Shown in pieces: positions 33,915-43,462 of a DNA stretch of 64,000 bases. Source of the stretch: Aequorivita viscosa. GTDB lineage: Bacteria; Bacteroidota; Bacteroidia; Flavobacteriales; Flavobacteriaceae. Location of the stretch: NCBI RefSeq assembly GCF_900106795.1, contig NZ_FNNS01000005.1, positions 62,001 through 126,000 on the forward strand. Reading direction: 5' to 3'. The notes under the pieces were generated by a model, which had not been told where the DNA came from, made no database searches, and worked only from the letters and a program-made list of their open reading frames with translations. The position numbers were made by a program, and so were the translations under genes. Numbering within the stretch: position 1 is the first letter of the stretch; each line of letters begins with the position of its first letter.

Positions 33915-34059
33915 CAACTTTAAAAGTTTGACGCTTCTCTTGGTTTAAGAAATTGGTTTTATCTACTTATATGAAGTTATCAATATTAACAGTTAAGACT
34001 GATTCTCTGCCAATTTATCATAAATTTGATTTTGGGTTTGTTTTTGCTTTAAAAATGTT

Positions 34060-34815
34060 ATGACTGATAGAAATCGATTGTATTTTAGTCCTGAGGTAAT
34101 TGGGTATCCTTTGCTTTTTGTATTGCTGCTTTGGATTGTATTCTGGATAGAATCTCGGTTTGGAGTTAATTTCAATACACTTGGAATCTATCCGCGTACG
34201 TTTAAAGGATTGATAGGTGTTGTTTCTGGTCCCTTTATTCACGGAACTTTAAAACATATTTTCAATAATTCGGTACCGCTCTTTGTGCTAAGTACTGCCT
34301 TGTTTTATTTTTATAGGAATATTAGGTGGAAAGTATTGTTCTTAGGATTGTTATTAACAGGAATCGCAACTTGGACAATTGGTCGCCCTTCGTTACATAT
34401 TGGAGCGAGTGGAGTAGTGTATATGCTTGTCGCTTTTTTGTTTTTTAAAGGAATTTTTTCTAAACAATTTCAATTGACTGCCTTGGCTCTTATCGTTGTG
34501 TTTTTATACGGCGGATTGTTGTGGTATGTTTTTCCGGTCGATCCAAAAATTTCTTGGGAAGGTCACCTCTCAGGGTTTTTTGTAGGACTTCTTTTTGCTT
34601 TCTTATTTAAAGGAATTCCACTTGAGAACAAAAAATATGAATGGGAAAAAGAAGATTTTGATCCCGATAAAGACCCATTTATAAGTCAGTTTGATGAAAA
34701 TGGAAATTTTGTGGGTCAGTCTAAAGAAGTGGAACCAGAAGTTCTTGAATCTCCTGAATTACCTCAAATTGAAATTATTTATACTATTAAAAAGAAGCCA
34801 GAGTCTAAAGATTAA
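34060..34815 (+). CDS. Rhomboid family intramembrane serine protease
   Basis: Cleaves substrates within the membrane. It has 251 residues with about six membrane helices in residues ~15-195. The catalytic Ser is S117 in HIGASG and the His is H169 in WEGHLSG; H66 and N69/N70 in HIFNNS match the oxyanion region. The dyad is complete. The cytoplasmic tail (~200-251) is acidic and ends in a KKKP stretch. No membrane substrate can be inferred. It is convergent with rlmB, overlapping by 4 bases. Confidence 0.92.
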   Translation: MTDRNRLYFSPEVIGYPLLFVLLLWIVFWIESRFGVNFNTLGIYPRTFKGLIGVVSGPFIHGTLKHIFNNSVPLFVLSTALFYFYRNIRWKVLFLGLLLTGIATWTIGRPSLHIGASGVVYMLVAFLFFKGIFSKQFQLTALALIVVFLYGGLLWYVFPVDPKISWEGHLSGFFVGLLFAFLFKGIPLENKKYEWEKEDFDPDKDPFISQFDENGNFVGQSKEVEPEVLESPELPQIEIIYTIKKKPESKD

Positions 34816-35552
34816 ATTGTTCGTTGTCTAACTACTTCATATAAAAAGGCACCACAAGCTACAGAAACATTAAGCGAATTTATTTCTCCCAAAAGTGGTA
34901 ACGATGCTTTTTCATCTACCAAATTGAGGACAGAGTGGGAGATTCCTTTTCCTTCCGATCCCATTATGATAACTAACGGTTTATCCAATTGTGTTGAGTA
35001 AATAGTATTCTTTGTTTTTTCCGTAGCGGCTAATGTAGTAATGCCTGAACCTTGAAGATAGAAAATAGCATCTTTAATGTGATCTACCTTACAGATTGGG
35101 ATCTTGAAAATTGCCCCTGCCGAAGTTTTTACAGTATCGCCTGAAATAGGTGCTCCTCCAGATTTTTGAATAATTACTGCATCAACACCTGTACATTCAG
35201 CGGTTCTTAAGATTGCTCCAAAATTTCGGACATCTGTAATTTGGTCCAGTATTAAGAATAGTGGCGTTTTAGTTCCAGCGAGAGATTTTTCAACCACTGA
35301 TTCTAAAGAATGAAATGGTACCGGAGAAGTTAGTGCTACAATGCCTTGATGATTTCCTCGCGTTAAACGATTCATTTTTTCCATAGGAACTGAACTTACT
35401 GAGATATTCTTTTTGCCTAATTCAGCTAAAATAGCATCAATTTTATCGCTACTTATTCCTTTTTGAACATATACTTTATCAAAGTTGATGTTTGACGCTA
35501 ATGCTTCCTGAATTGGATAGATTCCGAAAATGGTGTTTTCTTTTGAACTCAT
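34812..35552 (-). CDS. rlmB: 23S rRNA (guanosine2251-2'-O)-methyltransferase RlmB
   Basis: SPOUT-fold (TrmH family) enzyme that methylates G2251 in the ribosomal P loop. It has 246 residues: an N-terminal substrate-binding domain (IFGIYPIQEAL), then the knotted catalytic domain with the motifs LDQITDVRNFGAILRTAEC (motif 1), IMGSEGKGIS (motif 2) and LPLLGEINSLNVSVACGAFLYE (motif 3). All key residues are present. The TrmH-type specificity for G2251 is inferred from the N-terminal domain and length. Confidence 0.9.
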   Translation of the reverse strand: MSSKENTIFGIYPIQEALASNINFDKVYVQKGISSDKIDAILAELGKKNISVSSVPMEKMNRLTRGNHQGIVALTSPVPFHSLESVVEKSLAGTKTPLFLILDQITDVRNFGAILRTAECTGVDAVIIQKSGGAPISGDTVKTSAGAIFKIPICKVDHIKDAIFYLQGSGITTLAATEKTKNTIYSTQLDKPLVIIMGSEGKGISHSVLNLVDEKASLPLLGEINSLNVSVACGAFLYEVVRQRTI

Positions 35553-35606
35553 ATTATTTGTGAGGGTATTGCCCTTTTATTATGGGCTAAAGTTAAATAT
35601 ATTTCA

Positions 35607-35641
35607 ATAAAAAAGCACCTCTTGATTACCAAGAGGTGCTT
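35607..35641 (-). terminator. Terminator of the SusC-SusD operon
   Basis: A 12-bp perfect stem (35613-35624 with 35630-35641; AAGCACCTCTTG) and 5-base loop. Read on the minus strand it ends in a T-run, downstream of the lipoprotein gene. Confidence 0.88.
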
Positions 35642-35668
35642 GATTGTTTATAACTAAGAGGTTTACTT

Positions 35669-36109
35669 TTAGTTTTTCAGTCCGATCATTATCGTACCTC
35701 CAGAAACTACATCTTCTCCTCCTTGAATAGAAAGCATAAAGAAAGTTCTGTCAGAAGTTAATGAATTGTCAACTCCAGTTACAGTTAAAGTTCCCAAACG
35801 CTCGTTAGCAGGGATAGTAACGGTAGCATCATATCGGTAATTGTTTTCTGCAGTAGGAGTGTTCTCTTCCGGATTGGTAACAGGAACAGTAACTACTGAA
35901 AAAGTTCTTTCGAATGATTTTACATCTGAAGCAAACACGTCCACAGTTGTTGATTTCTCTCCGTCTTGTGGTATACTGTTAATGTTCTGTGTTTTCTTTG
36001 TAAATCCAGCTACAGTATCACGATCTGTATCGTAATCGTCATAACTTTCACATGAAACTGCAACTAGTGCAATTGTCAGGATAAGTGTTAGAAATTTTAA
36101 TTTTTTCAT
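35669..36109 (-). CDS. Small outer-membrane lipoprotein of the SusC-SusD operon
   Basis: A 146-residue lipoprotein. The signal peptide ends at a lipobox with Cys20 (LVAVSC-ESYDDYD). The acidic residues right after the Cys fit the export signal that sends lipoproteins to the cell surface. The remainder is beta-rich, Thr/Asp/Asn-rich (DATVTIPANERLGTLTVTGV) and resembles one Calx-beta- or Ig-like domain. It lies 22 bases after susD and is probably its third operon partner, perhaps a ligand-binding surface protein like SusE or SusF although much shorter. Function unproven. Confidence 0.7.
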   Translation of the reverse strand: MKKLKFLTLILTIALVAVSCESYDDYDTDRDTVAGFTKKTQNINSIPQDGEKSTTVDVFASDVKSFERTFSVVTVPVTNPEENTPTAENNYRYDATVTIPANERLGTLTVTGVDNSLTSDRTFFMLSIQGGEDVVSGGTIMIGLKN

Positions 36110-36131
36110 TTTTAATGGATTTTAAGATTTA

Positions 36132-37571
36132 TTAATAACCTCCTGGGTTTTGATCTAAATTCGGGTTCACGTCTCTTGCGCTTTGTGCAATAGGTAACTG
36201 GAATTTGAAATTACCAGCAGGAAGTGTTTGAACGTCTGAAGGTGTTCCTGATCCGTCAGCTAAATCACCTTGTCCATCACGCTGTATAGCTACTCCCCAA
36301 CGCTTTAGGTCAAAGAATCTTTGGTATTCAAATGCGAACTCTAATCTTCTTTCTTGACGAATAGCATCTCTTAGGGCAGTTCCAGTTTCACCGCTTGGAG
36401 GAGTTGTATATCTTTTAGTTCTAACTACATCAAGAGCAGTTCTTGCAGCCGTTTCATTTCCTAGTGCATAGTATGCTTCAGCTTTGTTTAAATAAGATTC
36501 AGCTGCACGGAATATTTTGATGTCAACCATACCATTGGTCTGACCAGGTCGTCCAAATAGTTTTTTGATGGCGTTGAACTGTAAACCATCTTGGTTGTTA
36601 GCTGCTTCCATAGTGTAAGCTTCTTTTCTGATATCGTCATCAGAGAATGAATCGTAGAAGCTCTTAGAGATTACATACTCAGGAATAAGGTTTGATAAAC
36701 CACCTTGACTCCATGTTACACCAATGTTTACTCCTAAAACTGGAACATCATTCGGGATGTAAAATAAAACACCATCTTGAGTAGTGTCTTCCCAAACTCC
36801 AACAACATTATCTCTTGAAGCAACAGATGCGCTTACTTTGTTTGCTGCATCAATAGCTTTCTGCCACTCACCCATATACAAGTAAACTCTCGATAGAAGT
36901 GTGTTTACAGCGTCTTTGTTCATTCTACCAGCTGGGTTTGCATCATTAATTTCTGCTGCAGCTTCTGTTAAGTCGGTTACAATTTTATTGTATGTTTCAG
37001 CAACAGTTTCTCTAGCAGGAAGGATAGTTGGGTCAGCTTCCATTACGTATGCTGCACCTAAACTTCCATTAGCATCACCAGATTGCGTTGGTATTTTTCC
37101 GAAGAAAGAAACAACATTAAAATGAGCTAGTGCACGTAGAGCTTTCGCTTCGGCAACTACATTTGCTTTGTTTTCACCTTCAAAGTCACCTGCATTACCT
37201 AATAAAAGGTTCGCTCTGTAAATGGTTCTGTAGGCTGCTAAATACATACCGTACATTGGCCCATCTGCTGCGCCATATTGCCAGTTGTGCAATGTTCTTC
37301 TTGTTCCTCTACCTCTTTGAGCAAAGACAACGTTGTCAGACAATACATCTGGAGCGTCTAACATACCTCCAGTGTCACTACCGCCGTAAAAAGCACCGCT
37401 AGTTAGTCCGGAATAAACCCCTCTAATGGCATTTTCAAAATCCTGAGCGGTTGCGTAAGCGTTTTCGGTTCCAAAGGAATCGAAAGGTACTTGGTTCAGT
37501 TCATCGTCGCAGGAAGCAAATATCCCAACGATTAAAGCTAAAACAGTTATTTTAGAAATTATATTTTTCAT
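36132..37571 (-). CDS. SusD/RagB family outer-membrane lipoprotein
   Basis: Surface lid of a SusC transporter that binds nutrient. It has 479 residues from the ATG at 37571 (a TTG three codons upstream is possible). The signal peptide ends at lipobox Cys21 (GIFASC-DDELNQVP). The TPR-rich family pattern is visible: ALRALAHFNVVSFFGKIP, MNKDAVNTLLSRVYLYMGEW, and the C-terminal ERRLEFAFEYQRFFDLKRWG. It is 18 bases downstream of susC. The substrate cannot be told; no glycosidase, protease or sulfatase lies nearby. Confidence 0.94.
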   Translation of the reverse strand: MKNIISKITVLALIVGIFASCDDELNQVPFDSFGTENAYATAQDFENAIRGVYSGLTSGAFYGGSDTGGMLDAPDVLSDNVVFAQRGRGTRRTLHNWQYGAADGPMYGMYLAAYRTIYRANLLLGNAGDFEGENKANVVAEAKALRALAHFNVVSFFGKIPTQSGDANGSLGAAYVMEADPTILPARETVAETYNKIVTDLTEAAAEINDANPAGRMNKDAVNTLLSRVYLYMGEWQKAIDAANKVSASVASRDNVVGVWEDTTQDGVLFYIPNDVPVLGVNIGVTWSQGGLSNLIPEYVISKSFYDSFSDDDIRKEAYTMEAANNQDGLQFNAIKKLFGRPGQTNGMVDIKIFRAAESYLNKAEAYYALGNETAARTALDVVRTKRYTTPPSGETGTALRDAIRQERRLEFAFEYQRFFDLKRWGVAIQRDGQGDLADGSGTPSDVQTLPAGNFKFQLPIAQSARDVNPNLDQNPGGY

Positions 37572-37589
37572 TTGTATCAATTTTTTTAA

Positions 37590-40500
37590 TTAGAAACTTA
37601 CATCCAATCCTACCTGGATAGACTTGGTGTTCGGGTAGCTATAAAGTGTTGCCTCACCTGGTGCAACTGAGTCACCGAAAGCGATAGTCTCACCTGAAGA
37701 TAAACCAACCTCTGGATCCCCCCAGAATTTTGTGAATGTCAATAAGTTTTGACCTTGTACATACAATCTAAGTGAGTTGATTGGAGTTTTCTCTAAAGTT
37801 TCGCTTGAGAATGAATAAGAAAGGGTAATGTTTCTCATTCTGATGTAATCACCTTTCTCTAGGAATCTGTCTGAGTTGCTCATTACGCTATCATCTCCTG
37901 TAGCGTAGATAGGGCTAGGAAGTACTCCTGTGTCACCTGGTTGTTTCCAATAGTTGAAAGCTCCAACCGACTGGTTGTCTGCGATGTTAATACCATCAGA
38001 TTCTCTCTGTGAACGTACGAAGTTGTTAATGTAGTTTCCTGCTTTGAATACGAAATCTGTACGTAGTCCGAAACCTTTGTAAGTAATGTTAGAGAAGAAT
38101 CCACCTTCCATATCTGCTATTGTAGATTTTCCTTGGAAAACACGGTTTTCCATATCTGGCATTTGGTCAGCGAAATAGATGTTACCGTCGCCACCATAGA
38201 ACTGAGCTCTACCAGTTGCTGGATCAACACCTGCGTAACGAATGTAGAAGTGTTCGTTAATCTTTTTACCTTCTTCCCAACGAATTCCAAATGTATCTGG
38301 TGCGTCGATTGGATTGCCTTCTGGTAACGATTTAATTTTGTGGTCTAGGAAGATAATGTTTCCACCTAATGTCCAAGATAAATCTTCTCCTCTTAGTACA
38401 TCTCCTTGTAACGATATTTCAAGTCCTTTGTTTTCAATGTCACCAAGGTTACCAGCGATAGAACCTACTCCAGATTCAGCTGATTTAGGAATGTTGAACA
38501 ATAAATCGGTAGTATTTCTGATGAAGTAATCACCAACCATACGTACTCTCTTGTTAAACATATTCAATTCCATACCAATGTTGGTAGTTGTAGTTGTTTC
38601 CCAGCTTAATTCCGGGTTAGCAACCTGAGTTGGAATAGTACTAGATCCGCCTGGGTATGATCCGAAACCTACAGTACCTTGAGATGCATAACGGCTCAAT
38701 CCATTTCTGTTACCAACAGAACCGTAAGAAGCTCTAAGCTTTAAGTCATTAACGAAATCTGCGTTAAAGAAAGATTCTTTAGCGATGTTCCATCCAATAC
38801 TACCACTATAGAAGGTACCAAACTGAACATCCTTACCGAAATTAGAAGAACCGTCACGACGTACAGAACCTTGTAATAAGTAACGCTCTTGGAAATCGTA
38901 GTCTGCAAAAACACCGTAGGAAACAAGGGTGATTCTGTTTCTACGAGTCCAACCGTCTGTTACCTCAGCAGCATTTTCTTGAGTTGTTAATAACGCCGAA
39001 GGGAATCCGATGCTTCTTACAAGAGCACCATTGTATTCGTTCATGTTATATTCGTATAGACCAAGAACGTTTACGTTATGCTTGTCGTTTTGGTAGTTGT
39101 AGTTAATACGATTACTTAACGTTAAATCCAAACGGTGTGTTTGAACATCCATTTTGTTACCTGGTTTGTCTGGATCTCCAATAAGACCATCTAAGATTCC
39201 TCCTGGTTTCATATAACTTTCTTCTCTGGCAGCAGACCAGTTAACAGCTACGTTGAAGTTGTAACTCCAGTTTTTGCTGAATTTAACCAATGCGTCAACG
39301 CTACCAAGGGTTGTATTGTCTACAATGTTTGAAGGCTCAGATAAAAGAGCACCTCTTACTGGGAAACCACTGTGAGTTGGGTTGTAAATTGGATTACCGT
39401 TTTCATCTAATAAACGGTCACCGTTTTCGTCAAGTCTGAATTCAGGCTCGTAACCGTTGTAATCTAACATTGCACGGAATGGGTTCTGTGCGTTATTTCT
39501 ATCTCTTGGCTCATCACTAGTTGAACGAGAGTAACCTACGTTTACTCCTAATGTTAACCATTCTTTAGCATCAACATTAACGTTTAATCTAGTTCCTAAT
39601 CTTTCGAAACCGTCAATTTGGTCGATAATACCAGTGTTTCTGTCATTAGAAACAGAGAAGTAATAATCCATTTTTTCAGCACCACCAGAAATAGCAACAC
39701 TGTTGCTTTGGATGATACCATCTTTTAACATTAAATCTTGCCAGTCAACTTCGTGATCTAATAAGAACTGACGTTCTGGCGAATTTGGTGCTGTAGTAAC
39801 TCCAGGAAGTGACGAAGCAGCAGTAACACCTAAGGCGTACATTTCAGCTTCATATTGCATTTTCTGAGTAGCATCCATCATTGAGAAGTTAGGCTTGATT
39901 CTGGAAGTAACTCCATATCTTGAGCTGTATCTAATTACGGCATCTTTGTTACGGTTACCACCTTTTGTTGTGATAACAACAACTCCGTTAGATCCTCTAG
40001 AACCGTAACGAGCTGTCATCGCAGCATCCTTTAAAATTGTAATGTTTTCGATATCCTCGTTAGGGATGCTAGCCAAATCCTGTTCGCGGATAGGCGCGCC
40101 ATCAACAATATATAACGGGGAAGAAGCACCAGCAACTAAAGATCCTGTTCCACGAATTCTAACAAACGCACCCTGACCCGGTTTACCGTTGGCGGCAGTT
40201 ACCTGAACACCAGCAGCCTTACCTTGTAGCATATTGTCAATGCTAGTAGTTGGTGCCATTTGAGACAACTCTGCGGCAGAAATCGAAACTACTGCTGAAG
40301 TTTGTACCGTTTGGTTTCTTGAGGAATATCCCGTTACAACAACAGTCTCTAACGTTGAACCTGGGTTCAAGGTAATGTCAATGCTGTTCTGGGCACCTAC
40401 TTTTACTTCCTGAGTGTCAAACCCTACATAACTAAAGGTAAGTGTCTGTCCCACGTTGGCGGTAATGGAATAATTTCCATCAAAATCCGACTGTGTTCCA

Positions 40501-40652
40501 GTACTAGTTCCTTTGATAATAACGTTTGCACCAGGCAATGGCAGACCTGTGTCGTCCGTCACCGTACCTGTGATAGTTTTCTGCTGTGCGAAGGTAAGTT
40601 GCACAACTAACGCTAATAACAGCGTCATAATTCCACTAAACTTTGTTTTCAT
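37590..40652 (-). CDS. SusC/RagA family TonB-linked outer-membrane transporter
   Basis: Large TonB-dependent barrel for uptake of oligomers, 1020 residues from the ATG at 40652. The signal peptide runs to ~22 (LLLALVVQLTFA-QQ). A carboxypeptidase-like regulatory domain covers ~25-105 (ITGTVTDDTGLPLPGANVII, then DFDGNYSI), then a TonB box-like TVVVTGY, and the plug with MLQGKAAGVQV and YIVDGAPI at ~115-230. The barrel follows and ends in QVGLDVSF, a proper terminal Phe. An upstream in-frame TTG start was rejected because it would place residues before the signal peptide. Confidence 0.95.
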   Translation of the reverse strand: MKTKFSGIMTLLLALVVQLTFAQQKTITGTVTDDTGLPLPGANVIIKGTSTGTQSDFDGNYSITANVGQTLTFSYVGFDTQEVKVGAQNSIDITLNPGSTLETVVVTGYSSRNQTVQTSAVVSISAAELSQMAPTTSIDNMLQGKAAGVQVTAANGKPGQGAFVRIRGTGSLVAGASSPLYIVDGAPIREQDLASIPNEDIENITILKDAAMTARYGSRGSNGVVVITTKGGNRNKDAVIRYSSRYGVTSRIKPNFSMMDATQKMQYEAEMYALGVTAASSLPGVTTAPNSPERQFLLDHEVDWQDLMLKDGIIQSNSVAISGGAEKMDYYFSVSNDRNTGIIDQIDGFERLGTRLNVNVDAKEWLTLGVNVGYSRSTSDEPRDRNNAQNPFRAMLDYNGYEPEFRLDENGDRLLDENGNPIYNPTHSGFPVRGALLSEPSNIVDNTTLGSVDALVKFSKNWSYNFNVAVNWSAAREESYMKPGGILDGLIGDPDKPGNKMDVQTHRLDLTLSNRINYNYQNDKHNVNVLGLYEYNMNEYNGALVRSIGFPSALLTTQENAAEVTDGWTRRNRITLVSYGVFADYDFQERYLLQGSVRRDGSSNFGKDVQFGTFYSGSIGWNIAKESFFNADFVNDLKLRASYGSVGNRNGLSRYASQGTVGFGSYPGGSSTIPTQVANPELSWETTTTTNIGMELNMFNKRVRMVGDYFIRNTTDLLFNIPKSAESGVGSIAGNLGDIENKGLEISLQGDVLRGEDLSWTLGGNIIFLDHKIKSLPEGNPIDAPDTFGIRWEEGKKINEHFYIRYAGVDPATGRAQFYGGDGNIYFADQMPDMENRVFQGKSTIADMEGGFFSNITYKGFGLRTDFVFKAGNYINNFVRSQRESDGINIADNQSVGAFNYWKQPGDTGVLPSPIYATGDDSVMSNSDRFLEKGDYIRMRNITLSYSFSSETLEKTPINSLRLYVQGQNLLTFTKFWGDPEVGLSSGETIAFGDSVAPGEATLYSYPNTKSIQVGLDVSF

Positions 40653-40980
40653 TTTATATATTTTTGAATTAGCCAACGGCAAAAATCCTAATAAAAAGTT
40701 AATTACACAAGTATTTCTGTTCAAATTTTCTCTTTCGCGTCAGAATTAAAAATAAGCTGATTATTAGCTACTTGTAAAAACATCGTAAACCTTTACTTAA
40801 CTCATAGAGGACTCGGGTTTTGAACATTTTAATAAACTAGAGGATTATATGGTCTATTTCGATAATCTGCGGGTGTATCTACTAACTAGTTGGAATATAG
40901 TGCCGTATAGTATCAATTGAATCTATTGTTTCAGTGAAGTTTTTAGTCCTTGTTGGTTCTTCTTGGATGTGGTTTATTGA
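40653..40980. other. 328-bp gap with the susC promoter
   Basis: No gene. A minus-strand TTG (40710-40708), 20-base spacer and GATTTTTG (40687-40680; one base off TAnnTTTG) are a plausible susC promoter, about 20 bases before its ATG. The remainder (~40740-40980), after the Omp85-like stop, shows nothing recognisable and no clear terminator. Confidence 0.4.
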
Positions 40981-42678
40981 TCAGAACCGGGATGAAAGAC
41001 TTATGTGTATTTTTATGTTTGATACGTTAAGATTTTGCTCTTCTGTACTGCCGGTTGCTGCTATAAATCTAAATAATCCTGCTTTTGTAGTTATTCCTAA
41101 GCCGAGTCCGAAGCTATAAAGCTTTTGTTTGAGGTCTAGGGTTTCGTTTTCAAAATATCCTATATCTATAATTGAGTGTGCAAACATTGTTTTGTTAAAC
41201 TGATATCTATATTCAGTATTGATAACTGAAAATAGTGATGCGTCTATGCTGTTTTCATCAAAACCCCGAATGCTGTTTATTCCTCCAAAACGAAAAAGTT
41301 CGTTTACTAAGTAGGTGTCGCTGAAAAGTGCGTTGGTGGTTGTTTGTGTGAAAATGGAATTTTTTAAATTTAGTTTGAAGATGTTGCTTAGGCTCACTTC
41401 GGCTTGTTGCTGTCTTTCTGAATTGCCATTTCGTACTCTCGACCCAGCTCCAATGTCTAGAGATAATTTCGTTTTTATCGGAAACATTGAATGGTTTTGA
41501 TATTTGAGATACGAAATTCCGCCAATTATAAATGACGACTTAAAATCTTCAATGGGGATTCCAGCCATCGTCTGGTCAAGTAAATTGCTTGAATCGAAGC
41601 TTCTATACCCTACATAGCTCTGAGAAGCTGGATTTATTTGATACGTTGTTCGCAATTGTTGTTCTGTGGTTACAAAACTTGAGTCGCGTTTAAAAATCTT
41701 TAATTCTCCGCTGAGTCCAAAAGGTGTTCTGAACAAGTAGGGGAGGGTGACTTTTGTTCTGAACTGTATTTGCTCTTTACCGTCAGCCCTGTAATTTAAA
41801 AGAAATTGTTCCCCGAAATGGAGGTTGTTGTTGAGTTCTAGGTTTAAATATCCGTTGAATTCTAATTTTTGTGTTTCTTCATCGGTTGCAAAGCCTAAAA
41901 TTCCATCAAATTGGTTGTTGTTTTGTTTTTCCAAGTAAAAATATACGATTGTGGAGTCCTTTCTGAAAAGTGCTTCAGGTGGTTTGGTCGCCGAGACAAA
42001 ACCAAGACTATTTAAGTTTTCACTTTGTTCAACTAGTTTTTTTTTATTGAAGATTTTTCCTTTTTTAATTCCAGCGTAATATTTTAAATACGATCTAGGG
42101 AATCTTTCGTAGCCTTTTATTGCAATCGAGTCAATTGTTCGTTGGTTGCCATTGTTTAAATATAGTGTCGCAGTTAATTCGTTATTTTCATCCTTTTCAA
42201 ATTTCGTTGCCTTAATTCGCGCAAAAGCATTTCCTTGTTGGTTTCGTATTGCTGTTAATTTCCGCATTGCGCTTGGAAATGATGTTATGGGGATTGTAAA
42301 GTAATTTCCTTCCACTTCTGTAGCCACTTGTTTTAATTCCCGCTGGCTAAAATCTTGTTCAGAATAATATATTCGTAGGTATTTGTATTTTTTCCCTAAA
42401 TAGAAATTTGCTGTATAGGCGGTGTCATTTTTAATATTAATTTGTTTCAGCTCGGTGTCTATATAACCTATTTGTTGTAGGGTTTTGTGTATGGTGTCTA
42501 TTTTATTTAGTACGGCCTCTTTATTAGCGTAGCTTTTTTTGATTTTAAGAGAGTCTTTAAGCCCGCGCGAAATTGCATTTTCGGCTTGTAATTTAAGAGT
42601 GTATTCTTGAGCTTGTATTTCACTGAAATAACTGCTGTATATAGTGAGGAGTATAAAAAGAAGTTTTGAGTATTTCAA
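40981..42678 (-). CDS. Omp85/BamA-superfamily outer-membrane protein
   Basis: A 565-residue protein with a signal peptide to about residue 23 (LLTIYSSYFSEIQAQ). The periplasmic part (~25-255) has POTRA-like units: IDTIHKTLQQIGYIDTEL and IDSIAIKGYERFPRSYLK, with KKLVEQSENLNSLGFVSA after it. The remainder is a 16-strand-type barrel: GILGFATDEETQKLEFNGYL, and LFRFGGINSIRGFDENSID, which matches the conserved RGF-containing lid-lock motif of Omp85 proteins. It ends ...IHISLSSRF with a terminal Phe. It is shorter than BamA and has no bam or tps partner beside it. It could be a TamA- or TpsB-like transporter; substrate unknown. Confidence 0.8.
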   Translation of the reverse strand: MKYSKLLFILLTIYSSYFSEIQAQEYTLKLQAENAISRGLKDSLKIKKSYANKEAVLNKIDTIHKTLQQIGYIDTELKQINIKNDTAYTANFYLGKKYKYLRIYYSEQDFSQRELKQVATEVEGNYFTIPITSFPSAMRKLTAIRNQQGNAFARIKATKFEKDENNELTATLYLNNGNQRTIDSIAIKGYERFPRSYLKYYAGIKKGKIFNKKKLVEQSENLNSLGFVSATKPPEALFRKDSTIVYFYLEKQNNNQFDGILGFATDEETQKLEFNGYLNLELNNNLHFGEQFLLNYRADGKEQIQFRTKVTLPYLFRTPFGLSGELKIFKRDSSFVTTEQQLRTTYQINPASQSYVGYRSFDSSNLLDQTMAGIPIEDFKSSFIIGGISYLKYQNHSMFPIKTKLSLDIGAGSRVRNGNSERQQQAEVSLSNIFKLNLKNSIFTQTTTNALFSDTYLVNELFRFGGINSIRGFDENSIDASLFSVINTEYRYQFNKTMFAHSIIDIGYFENETLDLKQKLYSFGLGLGITTKAGLFRFIAATGSTEEQNLNVSNIKIHISLSSRF

Positions 42679-42995
42679 TTTAGTTTTTTGAGTTCTTTAA
42701 TTCTTCGTTTATTGTTTTTCTGAAATCGTAGCGTATATGTTAATAAGTATTTTTGGATTGCTGCAGCTGTGTGAACTAATAAATATTGCCTTGATTTTGG
42801 TGTGGTCTTTAATTTTAGCTTTGATTGCTTCAAATCTAACGTATCAAGACTCTAAATCATATTCAAAATAAAAAAATAATTAAAGTATGTTGAAAATTAA
42901 TGAAGTATGGTTTGATTAATAAAAAAATATCTCTACATTTGCAACCCCTAAAAATAGGGGTGTTTTATTTTAAACAGTAATAATACATATTTTAT
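42679..42995. other. 317-bp divergent region before rpsL
   Basis: Very AT-rich, with no ORF. It holds the rpsL promoter and leader at 42911-42995. The part up to ~42900 contains upstream sequence of the Omp85-like gene, with no clear promoter seen for it. Confidence 0.6.
42911..42941 (+). promoter_or_regulatory. Promoter of the str operon (rpsL)
   Basis: TTTG at 42911-42914, 19-base spacer, and TACATTTG at 42934-42941: the best promoter match in the window. CCCCTA / TAGGGG (42945-42950 with 42955-42960) forms a hairpin at the expected mRNA 5' end, followed by TGTTTTATTT. Confidence 0.8.
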
Positions 42996-43370
42996 ATGCC
43001 AACAATTTCACAATTAGTACGTAAAGGAAGGACCAGAATAACCAAGAAGAGTAAATCGGTTGCTTTGGATTCGTGCCCACAACGTCGTGGTGTTTGTACG
43101 CGTGTATATACTACTACGCCTAAAAAACCTAACTCTGCAATGCGTAAAGTTGCAAGGGTGAGGCTTACAAATGGTAAAGAAGTAAACGCATACATCCCGG
43201 GCGAAGGTCACAATCTCCAAGAGCACTCGATAGTATTGGTTAGAGGTGGAAGGGTAAAAGATTTGCCAGGAGTTAGGTATCACATTGTTCGTGGAGCATT
43301 AGACACCGCTGGTGTTGCAGGCCGCACGCAACGTAGATCTAAGTACGGAGCAAAACGCCCTAAAAAGTAG
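42996..43370 (+). CDS. rpsL: 30S ribosomal protein S12
   Basis: Decoding-centre protein, 124 residues. K43 (TPKKPNSA) and K88 ([11 protein letters not shown]) match the lysines whose change gives streptomycin resistance, so the protein is wild-type at these sites; D89 is the usual methylthiolation site. First gene of the str operon, driven by the promoter at 42911-42941. A 92-base gap follows to rpsG. Confidence 0.98.
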   Translation: MPTISQLVRKGRTRITKKSKSVALDSCPQRRGVCTRVYTTTPKKPNSAMRKVARVRLTNGKEVNAYIPGEGHNLQEHSIVLVRGGRVKDLPGVRYHIVRGALDTAGVAGRTQRRSKYGAKRPKK

Positions 43371-43462
43371 AAACGCAAAGCTTGTGTTTTAAGAAAAATG
43401 AAAACGGGTTAAGCGTTAAATACTTTAAAGAAAATTAGCGTTTACCATTAACAAAACAACAA

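Noticed and set aside
40653-40724. Longer SusC start (TTG)
   Set aside because: It would place 24 residues before a proper signal peptide.
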